64,000 nucleotides of DNA from Candidatus Gastranaerophilales bacterium (lineage in GTDB: Bacteria > Cyanobacteriota > Vampirovibrionia > Gastranaerophilales > Gastranaerophilaceae): positions 101,336 to 165,335 of the forward strand of contig CALUUH010000003.1 of assembly GCA_944323875.1 (NCBI GenBank). Reading direction: 5' to 3'. Positions 17,463 to 25,644 of this stretch are shown in pieces. The notes under the pieces are model-generated. The model had not been told where the DNA came from. It searched no databases and worked only from the letters and a program-made list of their open reading frames with translations. Each line of letters starts with the position of its first letter. Position 1 is the stretch's first letter. The position numbers were made by a program, and so were the translations under genes.

Positions 17463-18260
17463 TTAAAACCAGCTGCAATAGCCCTTGTCACGGCAAAGAA
17501 TTTTGTCCAAATCTAACATTGTTTCAATGCGCGTCATCTCAAATGTCACCGGAGTGATAGAGATTTTATTATTTCTGACGGCCGCAAGATCGGTTCTTGC
17601 ATCTTCGGGTTCTGTTATAAGTTCGCCGGCCATCCAGTAATAAACCTTTCCTCTTGGGTCAACGCGCTTTTCATAGTTGTCTGTAAACATCTTATTACCA
17701 AGTTCTGCAATGGCAATACCCGCAACATCTTCAGCATCAAGCGGAGGGATATTTATGTTTAATATACATTTTTTAGGGAATTCAAATTCCTTCAACTTCT
17801 CAAGTAATGCGCAAACAAAGTGTGCTGAAAATCTAAAATTTTCCGGTTCGTAATGCATACTTGCAAGAGAAACCGCTATACTTGGTACGCCCAGCATAGC
17901 GCCTTCCATAGCGCAGCTTACTGTTCCAGAATACAAGATATCTGACCCCAGATTAGGCCCGTGGTTTATACCGGAAATAACCAAATCCGGCTGTTCTTCC
18001 GGCGAAAGTATTGCGCTTATCCCGATTTTTACACAATCTCCCGGAGTTCCTGTTGTTACCCATGCCCGTTTGGCGCCGTAAACAGGTTCATCAAGTTCCT
18101 CAACGCGCAGCGGTGTGTGTAAAGTCAGCGAATGCCCTGCAGCGCTTCTTTCTCTGTCAGGTGCAATAATATAAACATCATGTTTTTCTGACAGAGCTTC
18201 TGAAAGTGCTCTTATGCCGTTAGCCGCGATACCGTCGTCATTTGATATTAATATTTTCAT
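17463..18260 (-). CDS. surE: 5'/3'-nucleotidase SurE
   Basis: SurE is a metal-dependent survival nucleotidase. The start is set at ATG 18260 (265 residues), the usual MKILISNDDG beginning. A TTG six bases upstream is in frame but lies too close to the AAAGGG site. Conserved features are NDDG with the metal-binding Asp pair at ~8-9, RSAAGHS, VTGTPGDC, VISGINHGPNLG and YSGTVSCAMEG. Length and motifs are normal. Confidence 0.95.
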   Translation of the reverse strand: MKILISNDDGIAANGIRALSEALSEKHDVYIIAPDRERSAAGHSLTLHTPLRVEELDEPVYGAKRAWVTTGTPGDCVKIGISAILSPEEQPDLVISGINHGPNLGSDILYSGTVSCAMEGAMLGVPSIAVSLASMHYEPENFRFSAHFVCALLEKLKEFEFPKKCILNINIPPLDAEDVAGIAIAELGNKMFTDNYEKRVDPRGKVYYWMAGELITEPEDARTDLAAVRNNKISITPVTFEMTRIETMLDLDKILCRDKGYCSWF

Positions 18261-18403
18261 ATCCAATCCCTTTCTAAAACATATATCTGCCTTATAATAT
18301 GATACACTTTATTCCGGCAAAATTCCAGTATCTAAAACGATTATGAACTTTTGTAAAGAATTGATAAAATATTGAATGAATATAGCAATTATATATCAAA
18401 AAA

Positions 18404-18542
18404 ATACTTTATATATATGAACACGAGGAAATGCTTGAAATTGAGGAATCAACGAAATTTTAAGCACACTACACTTCACACTATTTACGAGGAATGATTT
18501 AAAGTTTGCATTCCAGGGCCCCTTAAAAAGGGCTCTTTTTTT
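18404..18542 (+). ncRNA. Candidate short transcript (sRNA or tiny-ORF mRNA)
   Basis: The motif ATACTTTATATATA at 18404-18417 is followed ~100 nt later by a GC-rich intrinsic terminator. The transcript would contain only a 9-codon frame (ATG 18433) next to GAGGAA. I read it as a small RNA or leader-peptide transcript. There is no direct evidence of expression. Confidence 0.35.
18515..18542 (+). terminator. Intrinsic terminator
   Basis: AGGGCCC pairs with GGGCTCT around CTTAAAAA, followed by a T run. It has no recognised gene immediately upstream. Confidence 0.75.
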
Positions 18543-18547
18543 GCACA

Positions 18548-18738
18548 CAGGTGTGCTCTTATACATTGGAACGATTAACCAGAAGGCGTCTTTTTGTGAA
18601 AAATAAAGATGCAATTCAAATATAGAAGGCGACTTTTTATCATCAATGTCGATAGTGTTGAGCAGAGGCACGAACGGCATGAGAGAACGCGAGCACGTAG
18701 CAGGTGTGCTTTTATACATTGGAACGGCCAAGCAGAAG
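18548..18738. repeat. Imperfect 38-bp direct repeat in a gene-poor stretch
   Basis: Copies at 18548-18585 and 18701-18738 match at 33 of 38 positions (both begin CAGGTGTGCT). Between them lies the second GAGCAGAGGCACGA element (18660-18673). A 42-codon frame with a weak GAGG site runs 18679-18807 through the second copy. It may be a decayed gene or coincidence. Otherwise I see no gene between 18261 and 18823. Confidence 0.55.
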
Positions 18739-18823
18739 TTTATCGCCAAAGCAAGAAAAGTCACGCGTTGCAACATAACAAGCGCACAATACATTAAAAC
18801 GCCGTAATTAAAGCATAAATATC

Positions 18824-18958
18824 CTATTTATTCAGCAAAAATACTTCTGCAAGTTTGCCGCCTTTGCGGTCAAATTTTATCTCTTTTTTATCTGATATCG
18901 GGGTATATTCAGGTTTCTGATAATTGATTAAAAATTTCATAAATTCCGGACTAAACAT
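18824..18958 (-). CDS. 44-residue small protein
   Basis: An ATG at 18958 preceded by AAGGAAA opens a 44-codon frame (MFSPEFMKFLINYQKPEY..., ending EVFLLNK). The product is basic, with no signal or membrane helix. A TTTTTATATATATA stretch ~45 nt upstream resembles the promoter-like motif of the other small genes here. Function unknown. A longer in-frame reading upstream has no ribosome site. Confidence 0.4.
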   Translation of the reverse strand: MFSPEFMKFLINYQKPEYTPISDKKEIKFDRKGGKLAEVFLLNK

Positions 18959-19069
18959 ATATTTCCTTTTCCACACTAAAATAACAACACTACACATCTG
19001 GTATATATATAAAAACATAAATTTTGAAAATATTGTGATTTTTTTACAAAATTTTTACATAAATTAATA

Positions 19070-19097
19070 TTGAAATATTTTAATGATATACTATACA
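19070..19097 (+). promoter_or_regulatory. Promoter of sdaAB-sdaAA
   Basis: TTGAAA, 16-nt spacer, TATACA, then GGAGAG and the ATG at 19111. Confidence 0.5.
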
Positions 19098-19110
19098 ATA
19101 GGAGAGACAA

Positions 19111-19779
19111 ATGGCACAGTCATCGTTTATAGATATAATTACCCCTGTAATGGTAGGGCCTTCAAGTTCACACACAGCCGGCGCTGTACGGTTGGGACTT
19201 CTTGCACGCAATGTATATGACGCAAAACCTCACAAGATTACATTCAGGTTGTATAATTCTTATGCGCAAACAGGATTTGGACACGGCACGGATAAAGGTT
19301 TACTGGCTGGAGTTCTGGGACTTTCCGTGGATGATAAAAGAATTCGAAACGTTTTTGACCTGCCGGAAGCAAAACTCATTGCTTATGAATTTGAGTATCT
19401 GGAAGATTTTAACAGACACCCGAACGCTGTTGACTTTATTTTTGAAGGTGATTTGAATATGTTTGTGGCCGGCGATAGTGTTGGCGCAGGTGAAGTCGTT
19501 ATTAGAAAAATCAACGATTTTACCGTCAAATTCACCGGCAAATTTAACACTTTACTGCTTGTTTACCGTGATGTGCCCGGAATGATCTCCAGAGTTACAA
19601 AACTTATTCAAGAACGCAACATTAACATTGCCTCTTTACATTGTGACAGATATGCAAAAGGTGAAGAAGCCTCTATGTGTATATGCCTTGACGGTGAACT
19701 TGATGAAGAAATACTAAAGCTCATAGAAGGCATTGAAAATTTGTATCTTGTACGGTATGTAAAAAAATTGGAACAGTAA
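19111..19779 (+). CDS. sdaAB: L-serine dehydratase, beta subunit
   Basis: This is the beta chain of the iron-sulfur L-serine dehydratase that converts serine to pyruvate and ammonia. The first domain (~1-145) has the conserved GPSSSHTAGAVRLG and the GHGTDKGLLAG segments. Residues ~147-222 form an ACT domain (LLLVYRDVPGMISRVT), usually a regulatory serine site. The 222-residue length is standard. The alpha chain follows after 3 nt, so the two are translated together. Confidence 0.96.
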   Translation: MAQSSFIDIITPVMVGPSSSHTAGAVRLGLLARNVYDAKPHKITFRLYNSYAQTGFGHGTDKGLLAGVLGLSVDDKRIRNVFDLPEAKLIAYEFEYLEDFNRHPNAVDFIFEGDLNMFVAGDSVGAGEVVIRKINDFTVKFTGKFNTLLLVYRDVPGMISRVTKLIQERNINIASLHCDRYAKGEEASMCICLDGELDEEILKLIEGIENLYLVRYVKKLEQ

Positions 19780-19782
19780 ATT

Positions 19783-20667
19783 ATGATAGAAAAAGATATT
19801 AATTCGTTTGAACAGTTGTATAAAGCTTGCAATATTGCCAATGTAGCTATTTATAAAGTTGCCCAGACAAGGGAAGCTTACCTCTCAGAAAAAACAGAAC
19901 TAGAGGTCAGAAAAACAGTTAAGAGAAGTCTTGATGCAATGAAAGCAGCCATTAAGTCAGGATTAAAATCAAATGAACTCTCGCTGAGCGGTATGTGCGG
20001 GGCTGATTGCGAAAAGCTGCAAAAACGTTTTTCTTCTAAAGGCGCAATTTTTGGGAAAACTTTTGAAAAAATCACGACTTACGCACTTGCAACAAGCGAG
20101 GAAAATCTAAGAATGGGTGTTATTGTGGCTTGTCCGACAGCAGGTTCCTGCGGAATTGTCCCTTCTGTACTTGTTGCAGCGGCGGAAGATTTTAATATAT
20201 CAGAAGAAGATCAGATTAATGCGCTCATAACTGCAGGTGAAATAGGGCGTATTATCTCCAATAAAGTTGCTCTTGCGGGTGCTGTTGCGGGATGTCAGGC
20301 CGAATGCGGCGTTGCATCGGCTATGGCGGCAGGCGCTTTGACTCAGATGCGCGGCGGCTCTATTAAGCAGATTTTTAATGCGGTGGCTCTTGCTATGAAA
20401 AATTTACTGGGGCTCACCTGTGATCCTGTATGCGGACTTGTTGAAATACCTTGTGTAAAACGTAATGCTTTTCTGGCAATACATGCCGTAACCGCAAGTG
20501 AACTGGCGCTTGCCGGTATTGAATCCAAAATTCCGCTTGACGAAATTATTGATGCTCTTGAACAAACCGGCAAACTCATGTCGCCAACACTCAAAGAAAG
20601 TTCTCAGGCCGGTCTTGCTAAGACTAAAACCGCTATAACGCTTGAAAACAGACTTTTTAAAAAATAG
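19783..20667 (+). CDS. sdaAA: L-serine dehydratase, alpha subunit
   Basis: The 294-residue catalytic chain carries the 4Fe-4S ligands: Cys in TAGSCGIVPS (~127-136), further Cys in GCQAECG and CDPVCGLVEIPC (~213-224). The SGGMCGAD-like segment near residue 66 reads SGMCGAD. Together with the beta chain it degrades serine, giving pyruvate to a fermentative metabolism. The operon has its own promoter at 19070. Confidence 0.96.
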   Translation: MIEKDINSFEQLYKACNIANVAIYKVAQTREAYLSEKTELEVRKTVKRSLDAMKAAIKSGLKSNELSLSGMCGADCEKLQKRFSSKGAIFGKTFEKITTYALATSEENLRMGVIVACPTAGSCGIVPSVLVAAAEDFNISEEDQINALITAGEIGRIISNKVALAGAVAGCQAECGVASAMAAGALTQMRGGSIKQIFNAVALAMKNLLGLTCDPVCGLVEIPCVKRNAFLAIHAVTASELALAGIESKIPLDEIIDALEQTGKLMSPTLKESSQAGLAKTKTAITLENRLFKK

Positions 20668-20709
20668 ATTAAGATTTGTAACATTTCTTACCCGATCAGG
20701 CAATTTCCT

Positions 20710-20737
20710 CTGACATAAAATACTTTATATATATATA
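20710..20737 (+). promoter_or_regulatory. Promoter with ATACTTTATATATA motif
   Basis: CTGACA, 16-nt spacer and TATATA (an 18-nt spacer to TATAAG is also possible). The shared 14-mer occupies 20720-20733. Confidence 0.5.
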
Positions 20738-20772
20738 AGATATAAGGAGTATAAAACCGAGGAGTCAAAACA

Positions 20773-20964
20773 ATGGGTATGGATGCTATATCAAAAATTG
20801 ATAGAATAGACAGAAGTGATAAACCGCAGGTCAATAGAATATCATTTGCAGACGGATTTGATAATTTCATGAATAAATTGCGTTCAGGCCAGCCGGTTAT
20901 CGGTAATTTGCTGAATGGACAAGCTGTACCGCCGCAGGCTGATCAACAGGCTTTCCGCAGCTAG
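20773..20964 (+). CDS. 63-residue small hydrophilic protein
   Basis: The frame starts at an ATG 8 nt after GAGGAG and has its own promoter. The product MGMDAISKIDRIDR... is charged. It has an ISFADG segment at ~28-33 reminiscent of the IxFTG motif of other proteins in this window, followed by a Gly/Pro/Gln-rich tail. No known domain. Its dedicated promoter and strong ribosome site support a real gene. Confidence 0.55.
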   Translation: MGMDAISKIDRIDRSDKPQVNRISFADGFDNFMNKLRSGQPVIGNLLNGQAVPPQADQQAFRS

Positions 20965-20990
20965 GCGCTTTTATTTCAAAAAAGTTTGTG

Positions 20991-21022
20991 ATAAGATAAT
21001 CTTCGAAAGAGGATTATCTTAT
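20991..21022 (+). promoter_or_regulatory. Hairpin over the coaX ribosome binding site
   Basis: ATAAGATAATC and GATTATCTTAT form an 11-bp perfect stem with a 10-nt loop. The AGAGG ribosome site lies at the loop-stem junction and the coaX ATG begins 1 nt after the stem. No T run follows, so translational control is likelier than termination. Confidence 0.5.
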
Positions 21023-21023
21023 T

Positions 21024-21788
21024 ATGCTATTAACAACAGACATTGGAAATACAAGTATTACACTTGGCTTGTTTGATGATACGGCGCTTGTTGAAGAATT
21101 CAGGCTGGCATCTGACAAAGATTTATCGCTTGAAGAATATGAAGTACTGTTAAAATCACTTTTCAAGGATTTTAAGATTGACGGTTGTATAATTTCATCC
21201 GTTGTAGAAGAATTAACAGCTAAATTTAAAAAAGCTGTAGACAATGTATTCAAACTTGAGTCAATAGTTTTGAGTTCAAATATAAATACAGGCGTTAAAA
21301 TAGTGCTGGACAATCCTGAAGAAGCCGGCGCTGACAGAATTGCCAATGTTGCGGGGGCTTATGTCTTATACGAAAAGCCGACTATTGTTGTTGATTTTGG
21401 AACTGCAACTACATTTGATATCGTCAATGCAGAAGGAGAATTTATCGGCGGTCTTATTGCGCCTGGGGTAAATTTACAGTTAAAATCCCTGAATAAATTT
21501 ACATCAAAATTACCACGGATAGATGTAACACTTTCTAATTCAGCAATCGGGCATAACACAGCTGATGCAATTCTTTCCGGTGTTATACGCGGTACAGCTG
21601 CTATGATTGACGGACTTGTTGAGCAGTGTGAAAAAGAACTCGGCAGACGCGCTGTCGTTGTTGCCACAGGTGGATATTCCGGCCTTATCGCAAACTATCT
21701 CAAGCGGCCTTTTGATTTTATAAATCCTACTTTGACGCTTGAAGGTTTAAGACATCTGTATTACCTCAACACAAAGTGTGCGGTTTAA
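21024..21788 (+). CDS. coaX: Type III pantothenate kinase
   Basis: CoaX phosphorylates pantothenate, the first step of coenzyme A synthesis. The 254-residue protein shows the ASKHA-fold phosphate motif DIGNTSITLGLFD at ~5-17, the GADRIANVAGAYVLY segment, DFGTATTFD and GGLIAPGVNLQ. It needs no potassium-type P-loop. A hairpin masks the ribosome site. The stop overlaps the convergent rex by 4 nt. Confidence 0.95.
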   Translation: MLLTTDIGNTSITLGLFDDTALVEEFRLASDKDLSLEEYEVLLKSLFKDFKIDGCIISSVVEELTAKFKKAVDNVFKLESIVLSSNINTGVKIVLDNPEEAGADRIANVAGAYVLYEKPTIVVDFGTATTFDIVNAEGEFIGGLIAPGVNLQLKSLNKFTSKLPRIDVTLSNSAIGHNTADAILSGVIRGTAAMIDGLVEQCEKELGRRAVVVATGGYSGLIANYLKRPFDFINPTLTLEGLRHLYYLNTKCAV

Positions 21789-22399
21789 ATATTGTATGTA
21801 AACTGCAAAAAGTTTCCCATCAAATTTTCATTCCAAACTTGAACATCTTCCGGCACGCTTAGCACAGACGGGGTAAAATTCCAGATGTATTTTATGTTTG
21901 ATTTAACCAGTTTGTCTGCGATACTCTGCGCATAAGCACGCGGTACTGTTAAAATGGCAATATCAACTCCGGTTTTAAGTGATAAATTTTCCAGTTTTGC
22001 TATATCAAAAATAAGTTTGTTATTTATGGTTTTGCCTATTTTTCGGGTATCGTTGTCAAACAGAGCAACGATATTAAGTCCGTAATCACCGAAATTGTCA
22101 TAATTTGCAAGCGCCGTACCAAGATTTCCGGCCCCGATAATAAAGGCATTCTTAGTTTTTTTGAAGCCCAGAGTTTTTTCTATGGAGCTTTTGAGTTCTT
22201 TTACAATATAGCCGACACGCCCTTTGCCTGAATTATTCAACATAGAAATATCTTTACGTACCTGAGAATCATCGATATGCAACAATTGCGCCATCTGCTT
22301 GCTTGAAATAAACTCCTGATTAGCAGCTATGTAATCAGTTAATATGCAATGGTAAAGGGTTAAACGATTTATTACTTTGTCTGAAATTTTTACATCCAT
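21785..22399 (-). CDS. rex: Redox-sensing transcriptional repressor Rex
   Basis: Rex senses the NADH/NAD+ ratio and represses fermentative or respiratory genes. The 204-residue protein has an N-terminal winged helix (~10-70; QLLHIDDSQVRKD), the Rossmann glycine motif IIGAGNLGTAL at ~87-97, VALFDNDTRKIG, and the C-terminal swapped helix. Its start overlaps the stop of a Cys-rich small protein by one base, so translation is coupled. I found no TTGTGAANNNNTTCACAA site in the window by eye. Confidence 0.94.
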   Translation of the reverse strand: MDVKISDKVINRLTLYHCILTDYIAANQEFISSKQMAQLLHIDDSQVRKDISMLNNSGKGRVGYIVKELKSSIEKTLGFKKTKNAFIIGAGNLGTALANYDNFGDYGLNIVALFDNDTRKIGKTINNKLIFDIAKLENLSLKTGVDIAILTVPRAYAQSIADKLVKSNIKYIWNFTPSVLSVPEDVQVWNENLMGNFLQFTYNI

Positions 22400-22713
22400 T
22401 AATTCTTTTCTCTTTGTTGTTCTTGTCTTAAATATTCACATAATTTTTCAAGGTTTTTATCTTCAACAGCGTCAATAAGCTCCTGAACGCTTTTTATTTT
22501 GCCTAAAGCAAACCCTGTTTCTGCAATGAGAACACAGTCATTGCACAATCTGTAACCTTCATATTCAATAGAGCCGGCCAGACATTTATGTTCACCGCAG
22601 CAATCACAATCAAAATATTCTTCTGCAATGTCAGGATTATCTTCAAGGTCATCAAGCCTCATTTGCTCAACTACTTGCTGCATTTCTTCTATAATTTCGT
22701 GTTCGCTTTTCAT
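22399..22713 (-). CDS. Small Cys-rich protein coupled to rex
   Basis: The 104-residue acidic protein has a treble-clef-like Cys set in its centre, CDCC.EHKC (~36-44) and LCNDC (~56-60). Flanking regions are helical. It may bind zinc or another metal. No named family was recognised. It sits between pdxJ and rex with a 10-nt gap and a 1-nt overlap, so it belongs to the murT-pdxJ-rex operon. A role with Rex is only inferred from coupling. Confidence 0.65.
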   Translation of the reverse strand: MKSEHEIIEEMQQVVEQMRLDDLEDNPDIAEEYFDCDCCGEHKCLAGSIEYEGYRLCNDCVLIAETGFALGKIKSVQELIDAVEDKNLEKLCEYLRQEQQREKN

Positions 22714-22723
22714 TTTATATTCC

Positions 22724-23434
22724 TTATTTGATTAAATCTGCCATTTTACGGACAGCTTCTGCAAGTCCGGTAAATACCGCACGGGAAACTATGCTGTGCC
22801 CGATATTGAGTTCATACAAATCCGGTATTTCATGCATTCTGTGAACATTTTCATAATTCAATCCATGGCCGGCATTAACACGTAATCCAAGGCTTTGCGC
22901 GAGTATTGCCGCATTTTTAAGATTTTGAAATTCTTTTTCTTCATCAGGAGTAGCAAATGCTTCTGAGTATGTACCTGTATGAAGTTCTATAAATTGTGCG
23001 CCTGTTTTAGCAGAAGCTTCTACCTGCTCTTTTGTCGGGTCAATAAACAGACTTACTACAATACCGGCATCTAGCAGCGGCTTTATAAAAGCCGTAACTT
23101 TTTCTAATTGTCCTGCAACATCCAGCCCGCCTTCTGTTGTTACTTCCTGTCTTTTTTCAGGAACAAGGCAGATTGAATGCGGCTTTATTTCAAGTGCAAT
23201 TTTTTGAATATCGTCAGCCATTGCCATTTCAAGATTCAGTCTGGTTTTTAGTGTTTTTATGAGTGTATAAACATCCTCATCTTTAATATGGCGCCTGTCC
23301 TCTCTCAAGTGCGTTGTAATTGAAGTTGCCCCGTTTTGTTCACAAATGTCAGCGGCTTTAACCGGATCCGGTTCTACTCCGCCTCTTGCGTTTCTTAATG
23401 TTGCAACGTGATCTATATTTACACCTAATAACAT
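22724..23434 (-). CDS. pdxJ: Pyridoxine 5'-phosphate synthase
   Basis: PdxJ condenses 3-amino-2-oxopropyl phosphate with deoxyxylulose phosphate to pyridoxine phosphate. The 236-residue TIM barrel shows LLGVNIDHVATLRNARGG at the start, the HLREDRRHI loop, PHSICLVPE, SLFIDP, IELHTG and NAGHGLNYEN. It lies 15 nt after murT in the same direction. Confidence 0.97.
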   Translation of the reverse strand: MLLGVNIDHVATLRNARGGVEPDPVKAADICEQNGATSITTHLREDRRHIKDEDVYTLIKTLKTRLNLEMAMADDIQKIALEIKPHSICLVPEKRQEVTTEGGLDVAGQLEKVTAFIKPLLDAGIVVSLFIDPTKEQVEASAKTGAQFIELHTGTYSEAFATPDEEKEFQNLKNAAILAQSLGLRVNAGHGLNYENVHRMHEIPDLYELNIGHSIVSRAVFTGLAEAVRKMADLIK

Positions 23435-23449
23435 TTTTGCCTTCTTTCC

Positions 23450-24784
23450 TTAATCATGTAACTTTTCTTTATTAATCTTTAAAAGTGCCGTGTATGACGG
23501 CAAAATTGTAATATGTTCATCATTTTTTGCTTCTGCTGCTAATTGTATTGCTTTTTTTATTGACGGTTCAACAAGAATTTTTTCTTGAGGCACGCCTGCA
23601 TATTTAAGTCTTGTCGCCATATCATTTGCACGTACACCAGATGTTATAACAAGTTTTTGTGCATTTTTCAACTGCTCAAAATCGCTGTCCCATAGCCATG
23701 AAATATCCCGTCCGTCCGCATAATTGTCATTAATTGCAATAACAATATTGGAATTCAAATCAACTGTTTTAAGAACTTCACTTGCACCGGTCGGGTTTTT
23801 GATTAGCTGAATAATTGTCGGATGGCCGTTAATTGTACGTTTTTCCGCGCGTCCGAAAATAGATTTGTAACTATCCAGAGCCTTTTGTATTTCGGCCTGA
23901 TTAAGTCCGGTTTCAAATGCAAAAGCAATTGCGGCAAGTGCATTATATGCATTATAAAGGCCGACAAGGCCAACCTTAAATTCAAAATCAATTCCGTTAT
24001 AATGAACTGTTAACACAGAATAATCATCAAAAATTTTCACATCAGCCGAATAATCACATTGAGGGCGTTTAAATCCGCATTCACAGTAATAATGTCCCTG
24101 CTGAGCAAAAAATTGTCTGGAATATTTTAGCGGGCGGCCGCACGGACAGTTAAAAACTTCTGTCGGCGCGTTGGATTTTTCGTAATTCTGTATGTATTCA
24201 ACATTCTCAAATCCATAATAGACTGTTTTTCTGTTCTGTCCGAAGTTTGCGACAAGCGGGTCATCTGCATTCAAAATCAACGTTAAATCGGGATTTTTAT
24301 CTATTGCATTCTGAATAAATCCTGCTGTTGTGGCAAGTTCACCGTATCTGTCAAGCTGATCACGAAAAAGATTGGTCACAACAAGGTAATCGGCCTTCAT
24401 ATAGTCATACAATTTTGTCAGATAAGCTTCATCAGATTCTATAACCGCATAATCAAAGCGTTTAAAAGGTCTTAATTTTAGCGCAAACACGTTTGCTATA
24501 CCTGTCAGCATGTTGGCGCCTTTCAGGTTGTGAATAACTGCCTGATGTGCTGTTTCAAGTATGTGTGCAATAAGTCCGGAAGTTGTTGTTTTACCGTTTG
24601 TACCGCTCACTGTCACTATTCTATTTTTAATATAACCTGAACAATATTTCAAAAAGTCCGGACAGGTTTTAAGAGTCAGCATTCCGACAAAAGACGTACC
24701 TGACGATCTATTCAGCACTCTTATCCCCAGATATGCCGCACGTGCCATTATTAATGATGTATAAAATCTCAGTTTGCTAATCAT
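23450..24784 (-). CDS. murT: MurT-like lipid II isoglutaminyl synthase subunit
   Basis: MurT is a Mur-ligase-family ATPase that, with the glutaminase GatD, amidates the stem-peptide glutamate of lipid II. The 444-residue protein has the P-loop VSGTNGKTTTSGL at ~60-72, the Mur Asp/Glu stretch YAVIESDEAYL, a four-Cys zinc ribbon (CPCGRPLKY and CECGFKRP, ~200-232), and the DUF1727 C-terminal domain. GatD, normally encoded next door, is absent here; pdxJ follows. The gene is first in the operon ending with rex. Confidence 0.9.
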   Translation of the reverse strand: MISKLRFYTSLIMARAAYLGIRVLNRSSGTSFVGMLTLKTCPDFLKYCSGYIKNRIVTVSGTNGKTTTSGLIAHILETAHQAVIHNLKGANMLTGIANVFALKLRPFKRFDYAVIESDEAYLTKLYDYMKADYLVVTNLFRDQLDRYGELATTAGFIQNAIDKNPDLTLILNADDPLVANFGQNRKTVYYGFENVEYIQNYEKSNAPTEVFNCPCGRPLKYSRQFFAQQGHYYCECGFKRPQCDYSADVKIFDDYSVLTVHYNGIDFEFKVGLVGLYNAYNALAAIAFAFETGLNQAEIQKALDSYKSIFGRAEKRTINGHPTIIQLIKNPTGASEVLKTVDLNSNIVIAINDNYADGRDISWLWDSDFEQLKNAQKLVITSGVRANDMATRLKYAGVPQEKILVEPSIKKAIQLAAEAKNDEHITILPSYTALLKINKEKLHD

Positions 24785-24813
24785 AAATAGTACTCTGGAC
24801 GTATTCCCATTTT

Positions 24814-24848
24814 TTTTGTATTATTCTATATTATATAATAATACAAAA
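24814..24848. promoter_or_regulatory. Large AT-rich dyad in a divergent promoter region
   Basis: TTTTGTATTATT and AATAATACAAAA are perfect 12-bp inverted arms around 11 nt of TATA-like sequence. The dyad sits in the 78-nt gap between murT and the gene at 24863. It may be a symmetrical bidirectional promoter or an operator. Confidence 0.45.
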
Positions 24849-24862
24849 TCGAGAATAAGAAC

Positions 24863-25225
24863 ATGTATTTATTTATCGCAACAATTTTCATAGCAGAATT
24901 AATCATTGCTACAACGCTGGTTTTGTTAATCCTCAAGGCAGACAAAGCAATTTTAAAATACAATGATATTTTGAAAGATAAGCGTAAGGAAATAGAAAAA
25001 GCTCTTTCTGACCTTAAATACTGCGTAACAAGTTTCGGTGACTATTATGACTGCATGATTAATTCTCTAAAGAAAAAACGCAGACAGTTTAAAATCAATC
25101 TGATTAAAAATGTCGCTATGTATCTTTCTTTATTTATGCTGAAAGGTAAATATAAAAAGGCCGCTGCACTACTACAGTTTGCGGTATTATTCCATGATTT
25201 CTGGCTAAAGGCCAAAACCAACTAA
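24863..25225 (+). CDS. Small membrane-anchored protein
   Basis: The 120-residue protein has an N-terminal membrane helix (~3-24), a basic coiled middle (DILKDKRKEIEKALSDLKY) and a second moderately hydrophobic segment (~85-112). No known domain. It is first of four co-directional genes ending at a strong terminator at 26365, the others encoding YtxH and DUF948 proteins, so an envelope role is likely. Confidence 0.6.
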   Translation: MYLFIATIFIAELIIATTLVLLILKADKAILKYNDILKDKRKEIEKALSDLKYCVTSFGDYYDCMINSLKKKRRQFKINLIKNVAMYLSLFMLKGKYKKAAALLQFAVLFHDFWLKAKTN

Positions 25226-25282
25226 CTTGTAATTCGTAAAAAAATATGTTATAATAGTCAAAAAAGAAAGACGAGGTCATAT

Positions 25283-25600
25283 ATGAGTAAAAAATCATCA
25301 TTAATGTTCGGAATGGGGCTAATCGCCGGTGTAATAGGCGGTATCGTTGCAGGAGTCCTGTATGCGCCCAAACCGGGTGAAGAATCAAGACGCGAATTAA
25401 AAGAAGCGGCTTGTGAACTCTACGAAAAACACGCTCCTGAAATTAAAGAAGCTAAAAAGCAGGCTCTGGAATCAGTTGATTTGATGAAATACAAGCTTGA
25501 ACGCCAGCTTCGCAAATTTAACAACATGATTAAATCTAAAAAATTACAAAAAGCAAAAGAATTGGAAACCGGAGAAGATGACTCTGAATTCAACTACTAA
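25283..25600 (+). CDS. YtxH-domain protein
   Basis: The 105-residue protein begins with a glycine-zipper membrane helix (MGLIAGVIGGIVAGVLYAPK, ~12-31) and the PGEESRRELKEAA motif that defines YtxH-like proteins, followed by a basic helical tail. B. subtilis YtxH belongs to a general-stress operon with the DUF948 protein YtxG. The same pairing here suggests a stress or envelope role. GAGGT precedes the start. Confidence 0.8.
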   Translation: MSKKSSLMFGMGLIAGVIGGIVAGVLYAPKPGEESRRELKEAACELYEKHAPEIKEAKKQALESVDLMKYKLERQLRKFNNMIKSKKLQKAKELETGEDDSEFNY

Positions 25601-25644
25601 TGTTGAATAACATACTCAACACAATATAAAGGAAACCAATTACT

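Noticed and set aside
18396..18794. 132-codon minus-strand frame
   Set aside because: It crosses an intrinsic terminator and the 38-bp repeats, has no ribosome site, and repeats VPMYKSTP only because the DNA repeats.
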